A DNA stretch of 64,000 bases from Amphiura filiformis (GCF_039555335.1 NC_092637.1:45029613-45093612), one strand, 5' to 3'; counted from the first letter of the stretch, positions 32,443 to 45,536 are shown. The notes: a model not told the origin generated them from the sequence alone. Numbers and translations are program-made.

Positions 32443-34662
32443 TACTTCCGGTATAAAACGAAATAGCTTCAAAATGCTACTTCTCCCACAAATTACGTAG
32501 GACGGTGATGCAACTTGCGCATATGCATTGCTATTACACAGTGTCTATGAATCATACACAGATTTGAGGTCAAAGGTCATTAAGAGGGCACTTCCGGTAT
32601 AAAACCATATACCTTCAAAAAATTGTATCAGCTAAGAAAAACATAGCACAGTGACGGTATATTCACACATGAATTGATGTTACCCAGTTTACACGTGGTA
32701 TTTTTTTAATTTTGGGTCAAAGGTCATTAAGGGGTCACTTCCGGTCCAAGACAAAAAACATTCAAAATGCACCTTCTGTCACAAATAACATGGCCGAGTG
32801 ATACTGTGTGCACACATGCATTGACATAAGCCAATGTCTATGGGGTTTTCATAGATTTTGGGGTCAAAGGTCATTAAGGGGTCACAACACGGCTGTGTTC
32901 GTGGTCTTAGACCACAGCTTAGTCTAGTTCTTACACAGCCGTGACGTTAGTCACGGCTGTGTCTTTTTTCTTACAGGATCTTCTTTCTTTACACAGCCGT
33001 GACGTTAGTCACGGCTGTGTCTTTTTCTTACAGGTTCTTTCTTCTTTCTTCTTTCTTCTTTCTTCTGTCGACCATTACATTTGCTCTAGCACTCACGTGC
33101 TTACATCAATTTTGACCTAACTTGGTCACAATGATCATTGACCGTGCCCCTACATGTCACATGAAACTCGTGGGGTCAAAGGTCACGTAGGGGTCATAAA
33201 GGTCAAAAACGTGATTTCAACTCAAAATGCTACTTCTCCCACAAATTTCGCAAGACAGTAACGCCACTTGCACACATGCATTGTTATCACCCAGTGTCTA
33301 TAAATCATACACAGATTTGAGGTCAAAGGTCATTAAGGGGTCACTTCCGGTATAAAACCAAATTCCTTCAAAAATTTGTATTAGCTAAAAAAACATAGGA
33401 GAGTGACGGTATGTGCACACATGAATTATGTTTACCTTATGTATATGTGGTATTTATTTGTTTGAGGTCAAAGGTCATTAAGGGTTCACTTCCGGTATAA
33501 AACAAAATAGCTTCAAAATGCTAGTTCTCCCACAAATTACGTAGGACGGTGACGCAACTTGCACACATGCATTGTTATTACCCAGTGTCTATGAATCATA
33601 AACAGATTTGAGGTCAAAGGTCATTAAGGGGTCACTTCCGGTGTAAAACCAAATATCTTCAAACAATTTTATAAGCTAAGAAAAACATAGGAGAGTGACG
33701 GTTTGTGCACACATGAATTATGTTTACCTAATTTATATGTGGTATTTTTTATTTGGGGTCAAAGGTCATTAAGGGGTCACTTCCGGTCCAAGACGAAAAA
33801 CATTCAAAATGTCCCTTCTGTCACAAATAACATGGCAGAGTGATACTATGTGCACACATGCATTGACATAATCCAATGCGTATGGGGTTTTCGTAGAGTT
33901 GGGGGTCAAAGGTCATTAAGGGGTCACAACACGGCTGTGCTCGTGGTCTTAGACCACAGCTAAGTCAAGTTCTTTCTTCTTCTGTCTACCTTTACATTTG
34001 CTCTAGCACTGACATGCGTACACCGATTTTGACCTTAAAATCACATGAAATATTTTGTTACACAGCCGTGCCGCGGCTGTGTCTTGTATCGTACGAAAAC
34101 TTTCTGTCGACCTTTACATTTGCTCTAGCACTCACATGCTTGCACCGATTTTGACCCAACTTGGTCACAACCATCATTGACCATGCCCCTACATGTCACA
34201 GGGAATTCGTTGGGTCAAAGGTCACGTAGGGGTCACAGGGGTCAAAAACATGATTTCAATTCAAAATGCTACTTCTCCCACAAATTTCGCAGGACAGTAA
34301 CGCCACTTGCACACATGCACTGCTATTACCAAGTGTCTATAAATCATACACAGATTTGAGGTCAAAGGTCATTAAGGGGACATTTCCGGTATAAAACCCA
34401 ATTCCTTCAAAAATTTTATAAGCTAAGAAAAACATAGGAGAGTGATGGTATGTTCACACGTGAATTGTGTTTACCCAATGTATATGTGGTATTTTTTTAT
34501 TTGGGGTCAAAGGTTATTAAGGGGTCACTTCCGGTATAAAACGAAATACCTTCAAAAATTTTTATCAGCCAAGAAAAACATAGCACTCTCACGGTATATT
34601 CACACATGAATTGATGTTACCTAGTATACACGTGATATTTTTTTCGGGTGGGTCAAAGGTCA
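32443..34662 (-). repeat. Satellite, reverse orientation
   Basis: The same A/B monomers read on the minus strand: GGGTCAAAGGTCATTAAGG, GGGTCACTTCCGGTATAAAA. About a dozen perfect GGTCAAAGGTCA sites. GTGGTCTTAGACCAC palindromes occur at about 32903 and 33942. Hairpins ACACAGCCGTGAC-gtta-GTCACGGCTGTGT at about 32936 and 32993 are followed by CTTTTTTCTTACAGG; a shorter version is at 34063. Confidence 0.9.
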
Positions 34663-34951
34663 TTAAGGGGTCACTTTCGATGTCTGACCGAATACCTTCA
34701 AAATACTTCTTCAAAGGTTCTTTCGATAGTATCGATCAATACCTATGTATAATTGGCCTTTCGTTTTGTTGCTAGCTTTTTTCATTAAAGTACTCGTTTA
34801 TGTTGCATCAAGTAAATAATTCGTATAAATTGTAACAATTTTAGCGCAATGTCTTCTTTTTAAAAGAACTATTTTACGGGTTACACAATTGGACTTTCCC
34901 GGGACTCCTTATCACCGCCTCTTCACTGTGCTCTTCACAGCTAAAACATAT

Positions 34952-35543
34952 CTACCAAAAAACGTTTCAAAACGTAAAAAGGGGCCACAGTTTAAAAAAT
35001 CTTTCCTGTGTGGCTTTTCACCCTTTTTAAAACTTGGTCCCATTTATGAAAGTTTCTAAAGACCCATACGAAGTCACCTTTAGGCTACTTGTTTCTTTTC
35101 TTAGTTGTCAGTGTTCATTTTGTAGAGTAAATGAATTAATGTTCGTTGTTCGTCCGTAAAGACGTTATAATGTATTTTGATTTAAGCAAAAGTAGCAAAT
35201 ACTCACTTTGTTAAATTCTTCATCGTCTTGTGCGATTCTGCGCCTATGTACAGATGTAGGGCCTATATATAGCAGGTTGACAGACAGTCAATTTGGTAAG
35301 TATATAATACTCAACTACTCTTTATGAACACGCAAGATAATAAAATATAAACCTTCAAATGTTTTTGATAATACATAGCCTTCGTCATATTAAACCAAAT
35401 TGTTGCATGTAGAAATTAAGACTCGTTCTTCATGTTATTACTACTTTACTGAATGGGACCAAGTTTAAAAAAGGGTGAAAAGCCACACAGGAAAGATTTT
35501 TTTAACTGTGGCCCCTTTTTACGTTTTGAAACGTTTTTGGTAG
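34952..35543. mobile_element. 592-bp TIR element with ATAT target duplication
   Basis: Terminal inverted repeats of about 95 bp begin CTACCAAAAAACGTTTCAAA and include GGGGCCACAGTTTAAAAAA and CTGTGTGGCTTTTCACCC. Flanked by ATAT on both sides. Non-coding interior. The ATAT duplication is the same as for the foldback element at 6203. Confidence 0.85.
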
Positions 35544-35547
35544 ATAT

Positions 35548-37665
35548 TAATTCTTTTTTGAGGTAAAAAATATTGCGCAGTAAGTGGTTCTTTGTAGCCA
35601 TGCGAGGCGAACTAGTTGGATATCCATATTTCGCGGTTACTGGTTCTTTGTAGCCCTGCGGGGCAAACTATTTCGCGATGAGTGATTTTTTGAAGCTTCG
35701 AGGGGGCACATGATTAAGCTACACAGCCTAATTCGGCCCTGATTTGGTAAAATGATCTAACTTGAAATCAAAATCGCTGTTTCGAGAAAAAGAGCTTGAA
35801 AGTTTGAACACTTGACGTTTTTCTTTTAAATTAAATAAATTATTAAACTTAGAAAATATATAAATCTCGTTATTTGGTGCAGAAAAAAGTTAAGAGTCTC
35901 ACGTAACATCGCATGGTAAAAAGTGAAAAGTAATTGAACAAAATGGTGTTGTTCAATGATGTTTTAATATAAAATTATACACTGACGTTTCGTACAAAAA
36001 TACTTTATCAAAGTGAGCAAAAACAACCATGACAGTCCCATCACGCGCCACTACAACGACATTCCCCATATTCCGTCTGATCTTAGAGTCACTGGCCTTC
36101 TCCAAAGCTCAGGTTCAGATCACTAGCGTTGGTTGAAGGAACAACATACTATATACCATTACGGCACCCTTGCTGGCCCTAGAATGATAGCATCGGACTT
36201 AATGTCCAATTTTCTCCATTCAAACTTTAATTTCCTTTTGGTCACGCCCTGCCCATTTGGTAGATCTTCATTCTCTCCATTATATAGCAGTTTTTTGTAT
36301 TAATTTCCTGTGTTTTCTAATTTTCTTTTTTCCTTCTTTCTTTCTTTCTCTCTTTCTTTCTTTCTTTCTTTCTCTCTTTCATTCTTTCTTTCTCTCTTTC
36401 TTTCCTCCTTTCTTTCGTTTTTCTTTCATAGGCCTACTTTCATTATTCCTTTCCTTTTTAGTTCTTTTTCTTTTCTTTGTTTCTTTCTTCTCTTTTCCTT
36501 CCTTTCTTTTTTCCTTTCTTTCATTCTTTCTTCCTTTATTTCTCTCCTTCTTTCTTTCTTTTCTTTCTTCCTCGCTTTCTTTCTTTCTTTCTTTTTTCTT
36601 TCTTTCTTTCTTATTTTTTTTGTTTCTTTCATAGGCCTACTTTCATTCTTTCCTTTCCTTTTCTTTTTCCTTTCTTTGTTTCTTTCTTCTCATTTCTTTT
36701 CCTTCCTTTCTTTCTTTCCTCATTTCTTTCTTTCTTTCTTACTACATCTTCTCTGCTATAGGCCTATGGCCCTAGATTGCCGAGAAGGCATTGATCAAAC
36801 ACCATGCATGTGAAATGTTCCAAAGGTTAATGAACGAGAATGAAAAGAACAGATTAACTTTATCATGTTTGTCTCCCTATGCATGAGTGCGTATATTTAT
36901 GGCCTTTACAATATTTCCTTATGTTCTTGTTAGGTATGGGGTATTATTAAAATTTAAAAAAATAGTTATATTAAATGAAATCCTGGCACAAATAAATCGT
37001 CTTCATTCAATTGTGCTCTCTATATAAAGCAAGTAGAAATAGCTTGTACACTTTCGACATGGGAACACGTTTTGACGTATCTATAATTAGTAAAAAGATC
37101 TAGCTCAGCGGCCAGCCAACAAAAAGAAAATGTCTATAGTAGGCCCTTAGCTGGCCCTATACGTGAAACAAGATTTTCTCTCTGAATTGGCCGTATTTTA
37201 CGTGTAAGAAAATCAATCGCATTATCGTGTTCACTCAAAAATTTAGAAAATAAATGGGCACTTCTGGGTTGGGTATCTATAGAATTTAAGTATGATATAT
37301 TTTCGATGGTAAATATATTTCACTTTCAAAGTTTGTAGTTTTCATAATTGCAATTTCTGAATATGATATAAAAAGCGGTAAAAAGTCTATAAATGTAAGA
37401 GTATCGGATCATTTTGAATGTTAATAAATGCGAAACGCCGTCGGTAGACACCAGCAATATCAGGGATTACCGCGATTCTTGCAGTAGCTTTTATGAATAG
37501 AATACAATAGTGGATACAATAGCGGATACAATAGCGGAACAATAGAGCTCTAATACGGGCAAATAAACCTCGTCGCGTTTTGCTAAATTTCACTTCTTCT
37601 TTTTCATGAACTAACCGTTATTTTTTTTAACTTGTGGCAAAACTTCGACCGAAGTTTTTAATAAA
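35548..37665. other. Unclassified 2.1-kb insertion with CTTT tract
   Basis: It separates block R' from Q'. At 35580-35680 TTCGCGGTTACTGGTTCTTT and GTAGCC-TGCG-GG-GCAAACTA words recur in two or three copies. GACGTTTCGTACAAAAATAC near 35985 resembles the GAAACGTC-type ends of Penelope-like elements, but only weakly. GGATACAATAGCGG-type words repeat near 37510. No gene seen. Confidence 0.45.
36318..36748. repeat. (CTTT)n polypyrimidine tract
   Basis: About 430 bp of impure CTTT/TTTC, interrupted twice by CATAGGCCTACTTTCATT. Long open frames across it are composition artefacts. Confidence 0.9.
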
Positions 37666-37732
37666 TCATGCATATGAACGTTGATTCACTTTCCCACGCC
37701 TGAATGACATGACATCAATTAAGGATATGACC

Positions 37733-38707
37733 AGAGAGTTGATATTCTTGAGAGGGCACTCTATTCACGGGGTTTCTTTTCCAACGCTAAAAGATCACGA
37801 ATTTTGGTGGTTTGCAAATAAAAAGTGTCCGCACTATCGATTGATTACGTAACTGTTATGAATAATTTATTAGGTTTTTCAATGCAATTGCCTCGACCCA
37901 TTAATACATATTATCTGTATTATCAAAGTACTTGGAATAGCAATCCGGTGAGTTCACTGAACTACGCCCTAATACTGATGGCGTTTTAATGGCGTTTAAT
38001 GGCGCTAATCCTCTCCATACACAGATGAACAAATACAATAGATGAAGGTCAACACGTATGACCTCCTATGTGACATGTTATATGTGATGTACAAAAACCT
38101 GAATATCATAAAGATCAGTATTCGTTTGTGCATATGAACTGCACATTTACGTAGCTAGATATTACTCATTATATATAATGACAAATATTGGTATTATGAC
38201 AATACGGTATATACATTGTATATAAAACGACTAATAGATCCTACTATCATGGCGTCAGGTCAATGTTCATCATACCCCGTATGTTTCTTAAAATTCATTC
38301 ATATTTGAGACAAATTGCTGTGCCAATTTTATTGGTGCACAAGTAGATCCGTGTTTTTTTAATTTTCATTTCCTTTTAATGAAAGAATTAAGGTTTTCCA
38401 CTGCACGGTGGCCACAAGGGTGATACTAATTTTAATGCTATATTTTCAAAACGAATACGTGCTCCCTGGTTGGCTCTATAGCGATTTCACAGAAAAGGTA
38501 TTTCTAGTGCAATGCAGCGTCGGACTCTAGCTGAGAGCGTAGCCTAAGTCATTCCGGACTCCAAAAAGGGCTCTCCATACACAAATGAACAAACACAAAG
38601 GAGGGTAGTCTCCTCCGTGACCGGCTTGATTTCGATGGAGCGGAACCAAATTGGCTGCGGAGGAGACGGGTCATTTTTCCATGCAAATTTTTCAGTGTCA
38701 GCCGCCT
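37733..38707. mobile_element. 975-bp insertion with 9-bp target duplication
   Basis: Flanked by GATATGACC on both sides, and absent from the left arm at 31543-31549, which gives the empty site. CTCTCCATACACA-ATGAACAAA-ACAA recurs inside (about 38015 and 38572). No TIR or coding sequence recognised. Confidence 0.6.
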
Positions 38708-39112
38708 GATATGACCATTGGATGAACCCTTACACTACATAATGCACACGTTCTACAAAGCACAACCGCTAGCAGTTATGTTTACAATGTTTTCAATTGT
38801 GCGGATTTTCGGCGACACACAAGGCATTTTATGTAGGCTACCATGTTTATAGTTTTGTATGATGAAAGGCGTGTCATTTATAGGATATAATACGTGCCCT
38901 CGGGGAAGTGTACTTGAATCCCTCAAGATGATTTTGCTACACAGTTTAAACCTAATGGGTAATTGGGAAGGGGTGATCAGATTGTTTAAACTCATCTTTC
39001 CATTTTTTGCGTAAAACATCTTCATGCCAATAACTAAAGAGGGTCATCCTCAAGTGTTTACCATGTAAAAGGTCATTTTGGGGCGATTTACACCGTGGAT
39101 ATTGCAGTTTTG

Positions 39113-39369
39113 TCCACGGCAAATTCACCGTGACCTTTTCAGCCATAAACACGCTTAGTGAAGATTAAACCGAAATATGCAGTACAATCTAATGAACAGG
39201 GGAACATTTTGTAGGGTCAGATCAAAGGTCATGCAGAGGTCGAATTTTAGAAATGCATTATCTGGACATCTGTAAGGGGTACGGGACTCAAACTTGGTGA
39301 CAACAAGCCTCATGACCAGGGGAACATTTTGGAACATTTTGCAAGGGTCAGATACCTCCACAACACCAA
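39113..39369. other. Short non-satellite spacer
   Basis: CAGGGGAACATTTTG and GGGTCAGAT recur twice (about 39196-39222 and 39318-39352), so it is a small diverged tandem repeat. Confidence 0.45.
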
Positions 39370-39812
39370 CACGCCCCAGCTAGCACATGCATTGCTATTA
39401 CACAGTGTCTATGAATCATACACAGTTACGAGGTCAAAGGTCATTAAGGGGTCACTTCCGGTATAAAACCATATAACTTCACAACAATTTATTAGCTAAG
39501 AAAAACATAGCACAGTGACGGTATATTCACACATGAATTGATGTTACCCAGTTTACACGTAGTATTTTTTATTTTGGGTCAAAGGTCATTAAGGGTCACT
39601 TCGGTCCAAGACAAAAACATTCAAAATGTCCTTCTGTCGCAAATAATAATGGCATAGTGATACTATGTGCACACATGCATTGACATAAGCCAATGCATAT
39701 GGGGTTTCCGTAGATTTTGGGGTTAAAGGTCATTAAGGGGTCAGAACACGGCTGTGTTCGTGGTCTTAGACCACAGCTAAGTCTAGTTTCATTTGCTTCT
39801 GTGTGTGTGCAG
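39370..39812 (-). repeat. Satellite, reverse orientation, short block
   Basis: Three monomers with GGTCAAAGGTCATTAAGG (about 39430, 39577), then GGCTGTGTTCGTGGTCTTAG with the GACCACAGCTAAGTC palindrome at about 39757. The array ends next to a PIF/Harbinger-like MITE. Confidence 0.88.
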
Positions 39813-39817
39813 CATTA

Positions 39818-40235
39818 GGGGCTGTGCAATAATTATGAGCCCTGGGGGAGGGTAAAATTGGGGGCAAGAAATTTTGGCGAGCCAAAGGGGGGGGGCAAGC
39901 AATTTTGGCAAGGCGAGAGGGGGGGCAAGTGATTTTTGGCACACATTCATGGGGCGTCTTTTTAATAAAACGCTCTAAAAAGGCTTAGGAAAACAGTACG
40001 GAAACGCTTAAATATGCAAATTTTCCTGCTTGCTCCGCTCGCAACATACATCTAGACCATTTAAGGTTTGCAAATTGGGATCCCAAAAAATTGAAATGTT
40101 CAAAGGGGGGGGGCAAAGATTTTTTGGCGGGCCGAGAGGGGGGGCAAGCGATTTTGGCGGGCCGAGAGGGGGGCAAGCGTTTTTGGCGAGCCGTTTGAAA
40201 TTTTACCCCGGGGAAATAATTATTGCACAGCCCCT
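39818..40235. mobile_element. PIF/Harbinger-like MITE
   Basis: Ends GGGGCTGTGCAATAATTAT and its inverse ATAATTATTGCACAGCCCC, flanked by TTA (39815-39817 and 40236-40238). The interior holds several GGGGGGCAAGCGATTTTGGC-type repeats. Related to 55918-56398. Open frames inside are G-run artefacts. Confidence 0.85.
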
Positions 40236-40238
40236 TAG

Positions 40239-43103
40239 TTGTGGAGAGTCACTGATTATTATTCCGAGAAATGAAACTATTGGAACCAGTGATTGGCTCA
40301 GTCTAAGTAGTTTAAAAATTACTGGTTTCTTTTCACATTTCCTCATGTAAAACTATGTACACATGGTATAACACGCAGTTTGCACTCGCAATTGAGCCCA
40401 GTTTTCAACTTGCTCTCCTATTAAATGATTGATAAAAGACAGGTGAACGGATTCTCACCCTAAATACTTTCAGGTTTGCAACTCTATTTAAATGTATGCT
40501 ATCTATGTCAACAATAGCCCAACAATTTCCCAACAAATGCTCTATGAGTGCAATATCTATAGCCATAGTGATAGAAAGGCATCTATCTGATCATGTGCAA
40601 AATGTTCACATTTGAATTGCAACTATCACATTGTCCTTATGCAAGTTATGTTATAAATATGATATAATTACTTTGTACAACATATTAGATCTTCAGTCAG
40701 TATTGCATTTTGTAAATAATACATTAAAATTAATAAACAACAAAATTATTTCACTTGGTACCTACCTATCTAGCTATGGGTCTAGGTCATGAGAACTACT
40801 TGAGAGCTTTATGGGTTTTTTTTATTAACTGCAGTATTTTCAATGTATTGCTGTCTTCACTTCAAAATAACTTGACACACTAAGGCGTACAGTGAGTTTT
40901 GCCTGTAAGGTCATCAAGTTCAATGAATTGGGCTAGGTTCACTAGCTGACATATAGATTTAACACACATCGCCGACAAAGACGGTTTACTCCTGCAGTAT
41001 TATGTTTCAACGCATAAAGTAGTTCGATAAAATCAGCCAAATTATACCCATGTTAATCGTTTCACACAAGCAGAAATGATTCATTGTGTACTTATGTAGT
41101 GTTTTTCAAAAAGGAAAAAAAGTGAGATGAGAGGGTTGACAAAAGAAGTGTCTAAATTTTACGGTCGTAAATTCGCGATAAATTGTACGGCTTCAATTGA
41201 CTTGCGTTGGGTGTATAGGTACTCCAGCCTAAGCGGGAGTAGATTGTGAAAATTGCCCAACGTAGAAATATATACATTAACACGAGTAATCAGTGTTGCC
41301 ACGAATTACGTACTTGTTCGTGCAATCGCGCAAAAATCGGTTATATTATGGTTATGTAGCGATTAAACGGGGAATTGTTTTCGTCCCAAATACACCTTAA
41401 AACTTGGTGATATGCAACACCAGAGAAGTGCGTTGAAGTGAAACTAATAGGATTTCTTTCATTGGAATTGGTAATCTGATAATTGCTTCAGGCAAAATTG
41501 CCAGACTCAAAATCTATTTTAAATGTATATTATATGAGAGAGTGGGGATGCTAGACGAGGAGATGATCTGGTGGAGGGGAGGAGAGGAGAGGAGAGGTGA
41601 GGAGAGGAGAGGAGAGGAGATCGAGAGAAGAGAGGGGCGAGCAGAGCAGGGAGGAGTTTATTCCGTTTATTTTGATTTTTCCACGTTGATCATAGGCCTA
41701 CTGCTAAAACAGTGAGAGGGGGAGAAGGGTAAAGGAAATACAACATCCAATATTCAGATATCCACATAATTCAAAAGATGGCACAGGTGAGAGTTGGGGA
41801 GGGGGAGAGACAGACAGACTAGAAAGAGAAGAAAGCGAGAGGAGAAGAGGCAGGGGTCCTTTTTTTATAGTAAGAGTGAGTAAGATTGCCCACTTGAGAC
41901 GCCAGTGTTGCATATAATTGACTTATCCAACCTTTATTGACAGACATAAGTGTGATTGACAGCACCTATTATTACCTCTTCAAATGAGAAGCATGATGCC
42001 CCAAACGTAACAATGAAGTCAACTTACACACCATCCTACTTAATCCCTTGCGTTTTCGTTTCTGAACAATAGAGCTCCCGAAACAGAAAAGTTGAAACGA
42101 GGGAAGGTAATTCTCAAGAACTTTCATGTTGAAAGCTAGATCTACACTAATTCATACTTATAACAAAGGGATCAATGGAAATCACATCCACCGAGTTTCG
42201 CAACAATCCAACAATCTATATTCAGACGATCTTAAGAATGTTTGCTGTCTGAGGGTGATCATAAACAATTCATGACAATCCAAATATCTATTCGCCAGCA
42301 AAGTGGTTACATAACTCCCTGGTAACAGGATCACAAAAACATGAAAAATTGTAAAAAGGGTAGCAACATTGCAATTGCTAATACGCGGAAATGAAATTTA
42401 GCCAAGGGTTAAATCCTTGTTTAGGGTGCTTTTTAAAAGTTGATTATCACGGATGGTGTACAGGCCACAATGGGAGTGACCCCCGGGACTTATCACCTTG
42501 GGTCCTATTTAAGCAGTTGCAACTCATATACCAGCGCAATGCAAAAAGGTGTGGACACCGTCTGCTTCCCCCGTGTATTGCTCACCCGCGCCATTGATAA
42601 GTCAGAGCGCAAAAAATAAGTCTTTATATAAGTAACATATAGTTGCATAGTGTTATTGTTTTTCATTTGAATAAAAAACAAATCCACTGTACAAATATTC
42701 AGGGTACGAAAAAAAGTGTCATCGGTACCTCTAAGGTGCCTGCCAAGGTGTTACAGCAAATTTCCCCATAGCCTTCCGGTGGCAGCAGCATTTTTCTTCC
42801 TTATCTAAAATGGCGGCCCCCAGGGTTTAATTACAAATTCTTCAATTAATCAATATTTCTTGAAAATTTACCAAACAAACGGATACAGTCATGCCAGTTA
42901 ATATTTAATGTACATGTACAAATGGTCATAGAAGAAAGAATATAAGAAACATAAACAAATGAATTTTAGCAATATGTAACTGGGTACGGGTAAATGGTAC
43001 CATACAGTACATAGTTACACAAATACAGGAAAGTGAGAATAAAATACTCTCACTTCACAGATGCATGTTAACTCCACTCATGAATCCCACTGCGAGTCCT
43101 CTC
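40239..43103. other. No gene recognised (2.9 kb)
   Basis: Ordinary AT-rich DNA. 41566-41660 is a GAGGA-rich purine tract and 41800-41860 another. I found no TIR pair, tRNA-like sequence or convincing open frame. Confidence 0.5.
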
Positions 43104-43845
43104 ATAACAGTACGACAGCAACTTAGCTCACTTCCGGTATTTTTTACCGGCGTGACCTCTGCTGTTACGTAACGCAATGTTGAAAATCAGGTGGCAAATA
43201 CGGTTTTTAGAAAACATAAAAAATGGAATACACGAGTCGTTTCTCCCTTCATTTCCATATTGAGCCCATAGATAAGATATGAAACATGAGTATATAAGGC
43301 AAAGAATAACGTGTAAAAGTTGAATTATTGTGGAAAAAATGAATGCTTTTGGTGCCCGAAGTAGCCTAAAAAATGAGAGAAAATGCATGTCACGATCACT
43401 AAAGTGGTTATATCTGCAGCTTTGAGGAAACGCTGGTCTAATGCTTTTCTGTTGTGATAAACATTAATTAACCACAGCTTGTATTAAAATTTCAGCGAAA
43501 ATGAGCGGTGGAACAACCTAGTCGTAGGTTGAAAAGTTGCATTCTTTGAGTCCTCGTGCCGGAAGCGCACGTTGCAAGTGTCACGATGCTTCACGAAATG
43601 GATCCCAGCCGGCGCTGTCTATTATTATACATGTTATATTGATTAATATAGCAATTAAAACGTCTATTGTTATATATTTTATAAATGCAAAATACTCTAT
43701 TGTGTAACAAAATATTGTAGTCGTCAAAGAAGGTAGTATCATCTCATTTAACTGAAGTACAAGCAGTTTTGAAAAGATTGTTGTTGAGTGAGATCCTTGA
43801 ACACGTTGAACGAGAAATAAGATAGCAAAAGAATACCCTTTGCCC

Positions 43846-43912
43846 GAACAAGTTGCTTAGTGGACAGAGCGAAGGTGTGCAGTGCCGAAGGTTGAGAGTT
43901 CGATTCCCATGT
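43846..43912 (+). pseudogene. tRNA-like sequence (TIR element interior)
   Basis: GCTTAGTGGACAGAGCG (A-box-like) and GAGAGTTCGATTCCC (B box) are spaced as in a tRNA. The acceptor pairing is poor, so this is probably a relic or a tRNA-derived repeat. Confidence 0.5.
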
Positions 43913-44569
43913 TATCTTATCGATGATGTGGAATTTTTCAGTTCGTTTTTCTTTTCTTTTTTTTTCTCCCTTTTGTCTTTAATAATATAAGCCTAATGAA
44001 TGTCGGCTTGAAGGCCCACTTTTTTCATGATTTATTTCTTGTTCATGTTTAAGCCTAATCCTACATTCGAGTTCATATCTTTAAAAAAAATGCATTTAAG
44101 TTCAGTAGCTTTCAATATGATATAATCAAATAAAGCATGTCAAACTTAAGTAATTTTTAAAAGTTCAAGAATATATATAGGCCTATCAAATAAAGGAACG
44201 TCAACACAGATTTTCACGATTTTATAATTGGACTAGACCCCTCCCATATCGGCAACATATTTTATGAGCTTTTAAGCATACATATCAAATCATGAGATGC
44301 ACGAATTTCAAACCTAATATTTTGGCATATTTGTAATTTTTACACAATGTTCAACTTACACCTCGGATTACACCTAATATAATTGGAATCAGCCAAGTTC
44401 GTTGTCTAGACCAATCCCCCATAGAACACCACAGTTAAGCGGTCAAGATATTAAGTGTTTTCTTTCATTTTTATCTCGCTACTTCTGCTTCAAATCTAAC
44501 GTGAAAACCTTCCTGACAGTTATTTACTAATATTATAAATATTGTTATAATTTTTGAAATGACAAAACT

Positions 44570-44612
44570 TCAAATTTGCCCGAAATCGTATATTATGGCT
44601 TTAATAAAAATA
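44570..44612. repeat. Sequence resembling the end of the TTAA MITE
   Basis: AAATCGTATATTATGGCTTTAAT resembles the right end of 31937-32438, where the matching words are GATCGTACATTATGACTTTAA, and includes TTAA at the same place. No second end was found, so it is a possible solo end. Confidence 0.35.
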
Positions 44613-44667
44613 TGAAAACTAGGATTTAAAAATATGAGTTAAAATTAAATCAAAAATCAAAGAGAGG

Positions 44668-44738
44668 TGCTTGCGGGGTTCGAACCAAGATCGAACTTCC
44701 AAATACATGTATTTACCACTAAGCCATACCAGAGACAT
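44668..44738 (-). pseudogene. tRNA-like sequence (TIR element interior)
   Basis: On the minus strand TATGGCTTAGTGGTAAATAC (A-box-like) and TGGTTCGAACCCCGC (B box) are correctly spaced. It lies 0.8 kb from another tRNA-like sequence in the opposite orientation within the same element. Confidence 0.5.
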
Positions 44739-45536
44739 GATTGATTCGGTGACAATAATAGCAATGTTATTCCCACTCAGTGCCTCACTCGTGTATTCTA
44801 TTTCTGGAATGAATTAACACACGTCCAAATAATGTAACACAAACCTTTATGCTGACTTTTAAAATTGTTTGAACGTTGGGAGTATTATTTTCAAGTTAAA
44901 TAACCAACAATGGACAATTGACAATGAAAGTTTCTTTGCAGGAAAAACATCGGCCGTACAATATATGGCGTGACAGTAGTCACGCACAAAGATAAACATT
45001 TCAACATGTTCAATATTCGACTACGAATATACCCCAACCAAAATTCACGAAATTTTCAGGCAAGCTAACTTAAGTTATTCTATAACATGACACCGATTTT
45101 TGATTCCGGCGCTTTTTCTTGCTTGATGATATGAACATTTTGTGTTCGTGACATGCAATTTTTCTCATTTTCCGAGCTACTTTGGACATGTTCAAGCTTC
45201 TTTTTTTCCATTTAATTCAACTTTTACACGTTATTTTTTTTTTTTTTTTTTTTAGTTTAGTTTTATTTCACCATTCAATAACTTTTACATAAGTATAGCA
45301 AACTCATATGGTAGGAGACCAAACAGAGCAGGGCTCGAACAATTTTGGCCACCCTTTACAATAAGTTAAACATTTAGGACGAAACACAATCAGAAGACGT
45401 ATCAGACATAATTATGTGCAGACAAAGACCGGACAGGACACGTGAGACAGACAGTGTTGGCAATGGTTTAAGATTACTTATTATAATACATATTAATAAT
45501 AATTATGCAATTACATGATTATACAAACTAACAAAA

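Larger units (their letters stand above)
34663..39112. repeat. Right arm of the large inverted repeat, with three insertions
   Basis: R', Q' and P' blocks mirror 31165-31936. The interruptions are 34952-35543 (TIR element), 35548-37665 (unclassified, with the CTTT tract) and 37733-38707 (975 bp flanked by GATATGACC at 37724-37732 and 38708-38716). Confidence 0.8.

Noticed and set aside
23330-34690. Regularly spaced repeats suggesting a CRISPR array
   Set aside because: Whole monomers are homologous rather than short repeats with unique spacers, and the setting is eukaryotic.
36257-36813. Long overlapping open frames rich in Phe, Leu and Ser
   Set aside because: They are translations of the (CTTT)n tract on both strands and have no domain.
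40030-40350. 106-codon glycine-rich open frame
   Set aside because: Lies in the G-rich interior of the PIF-like MITE; composition artefact.
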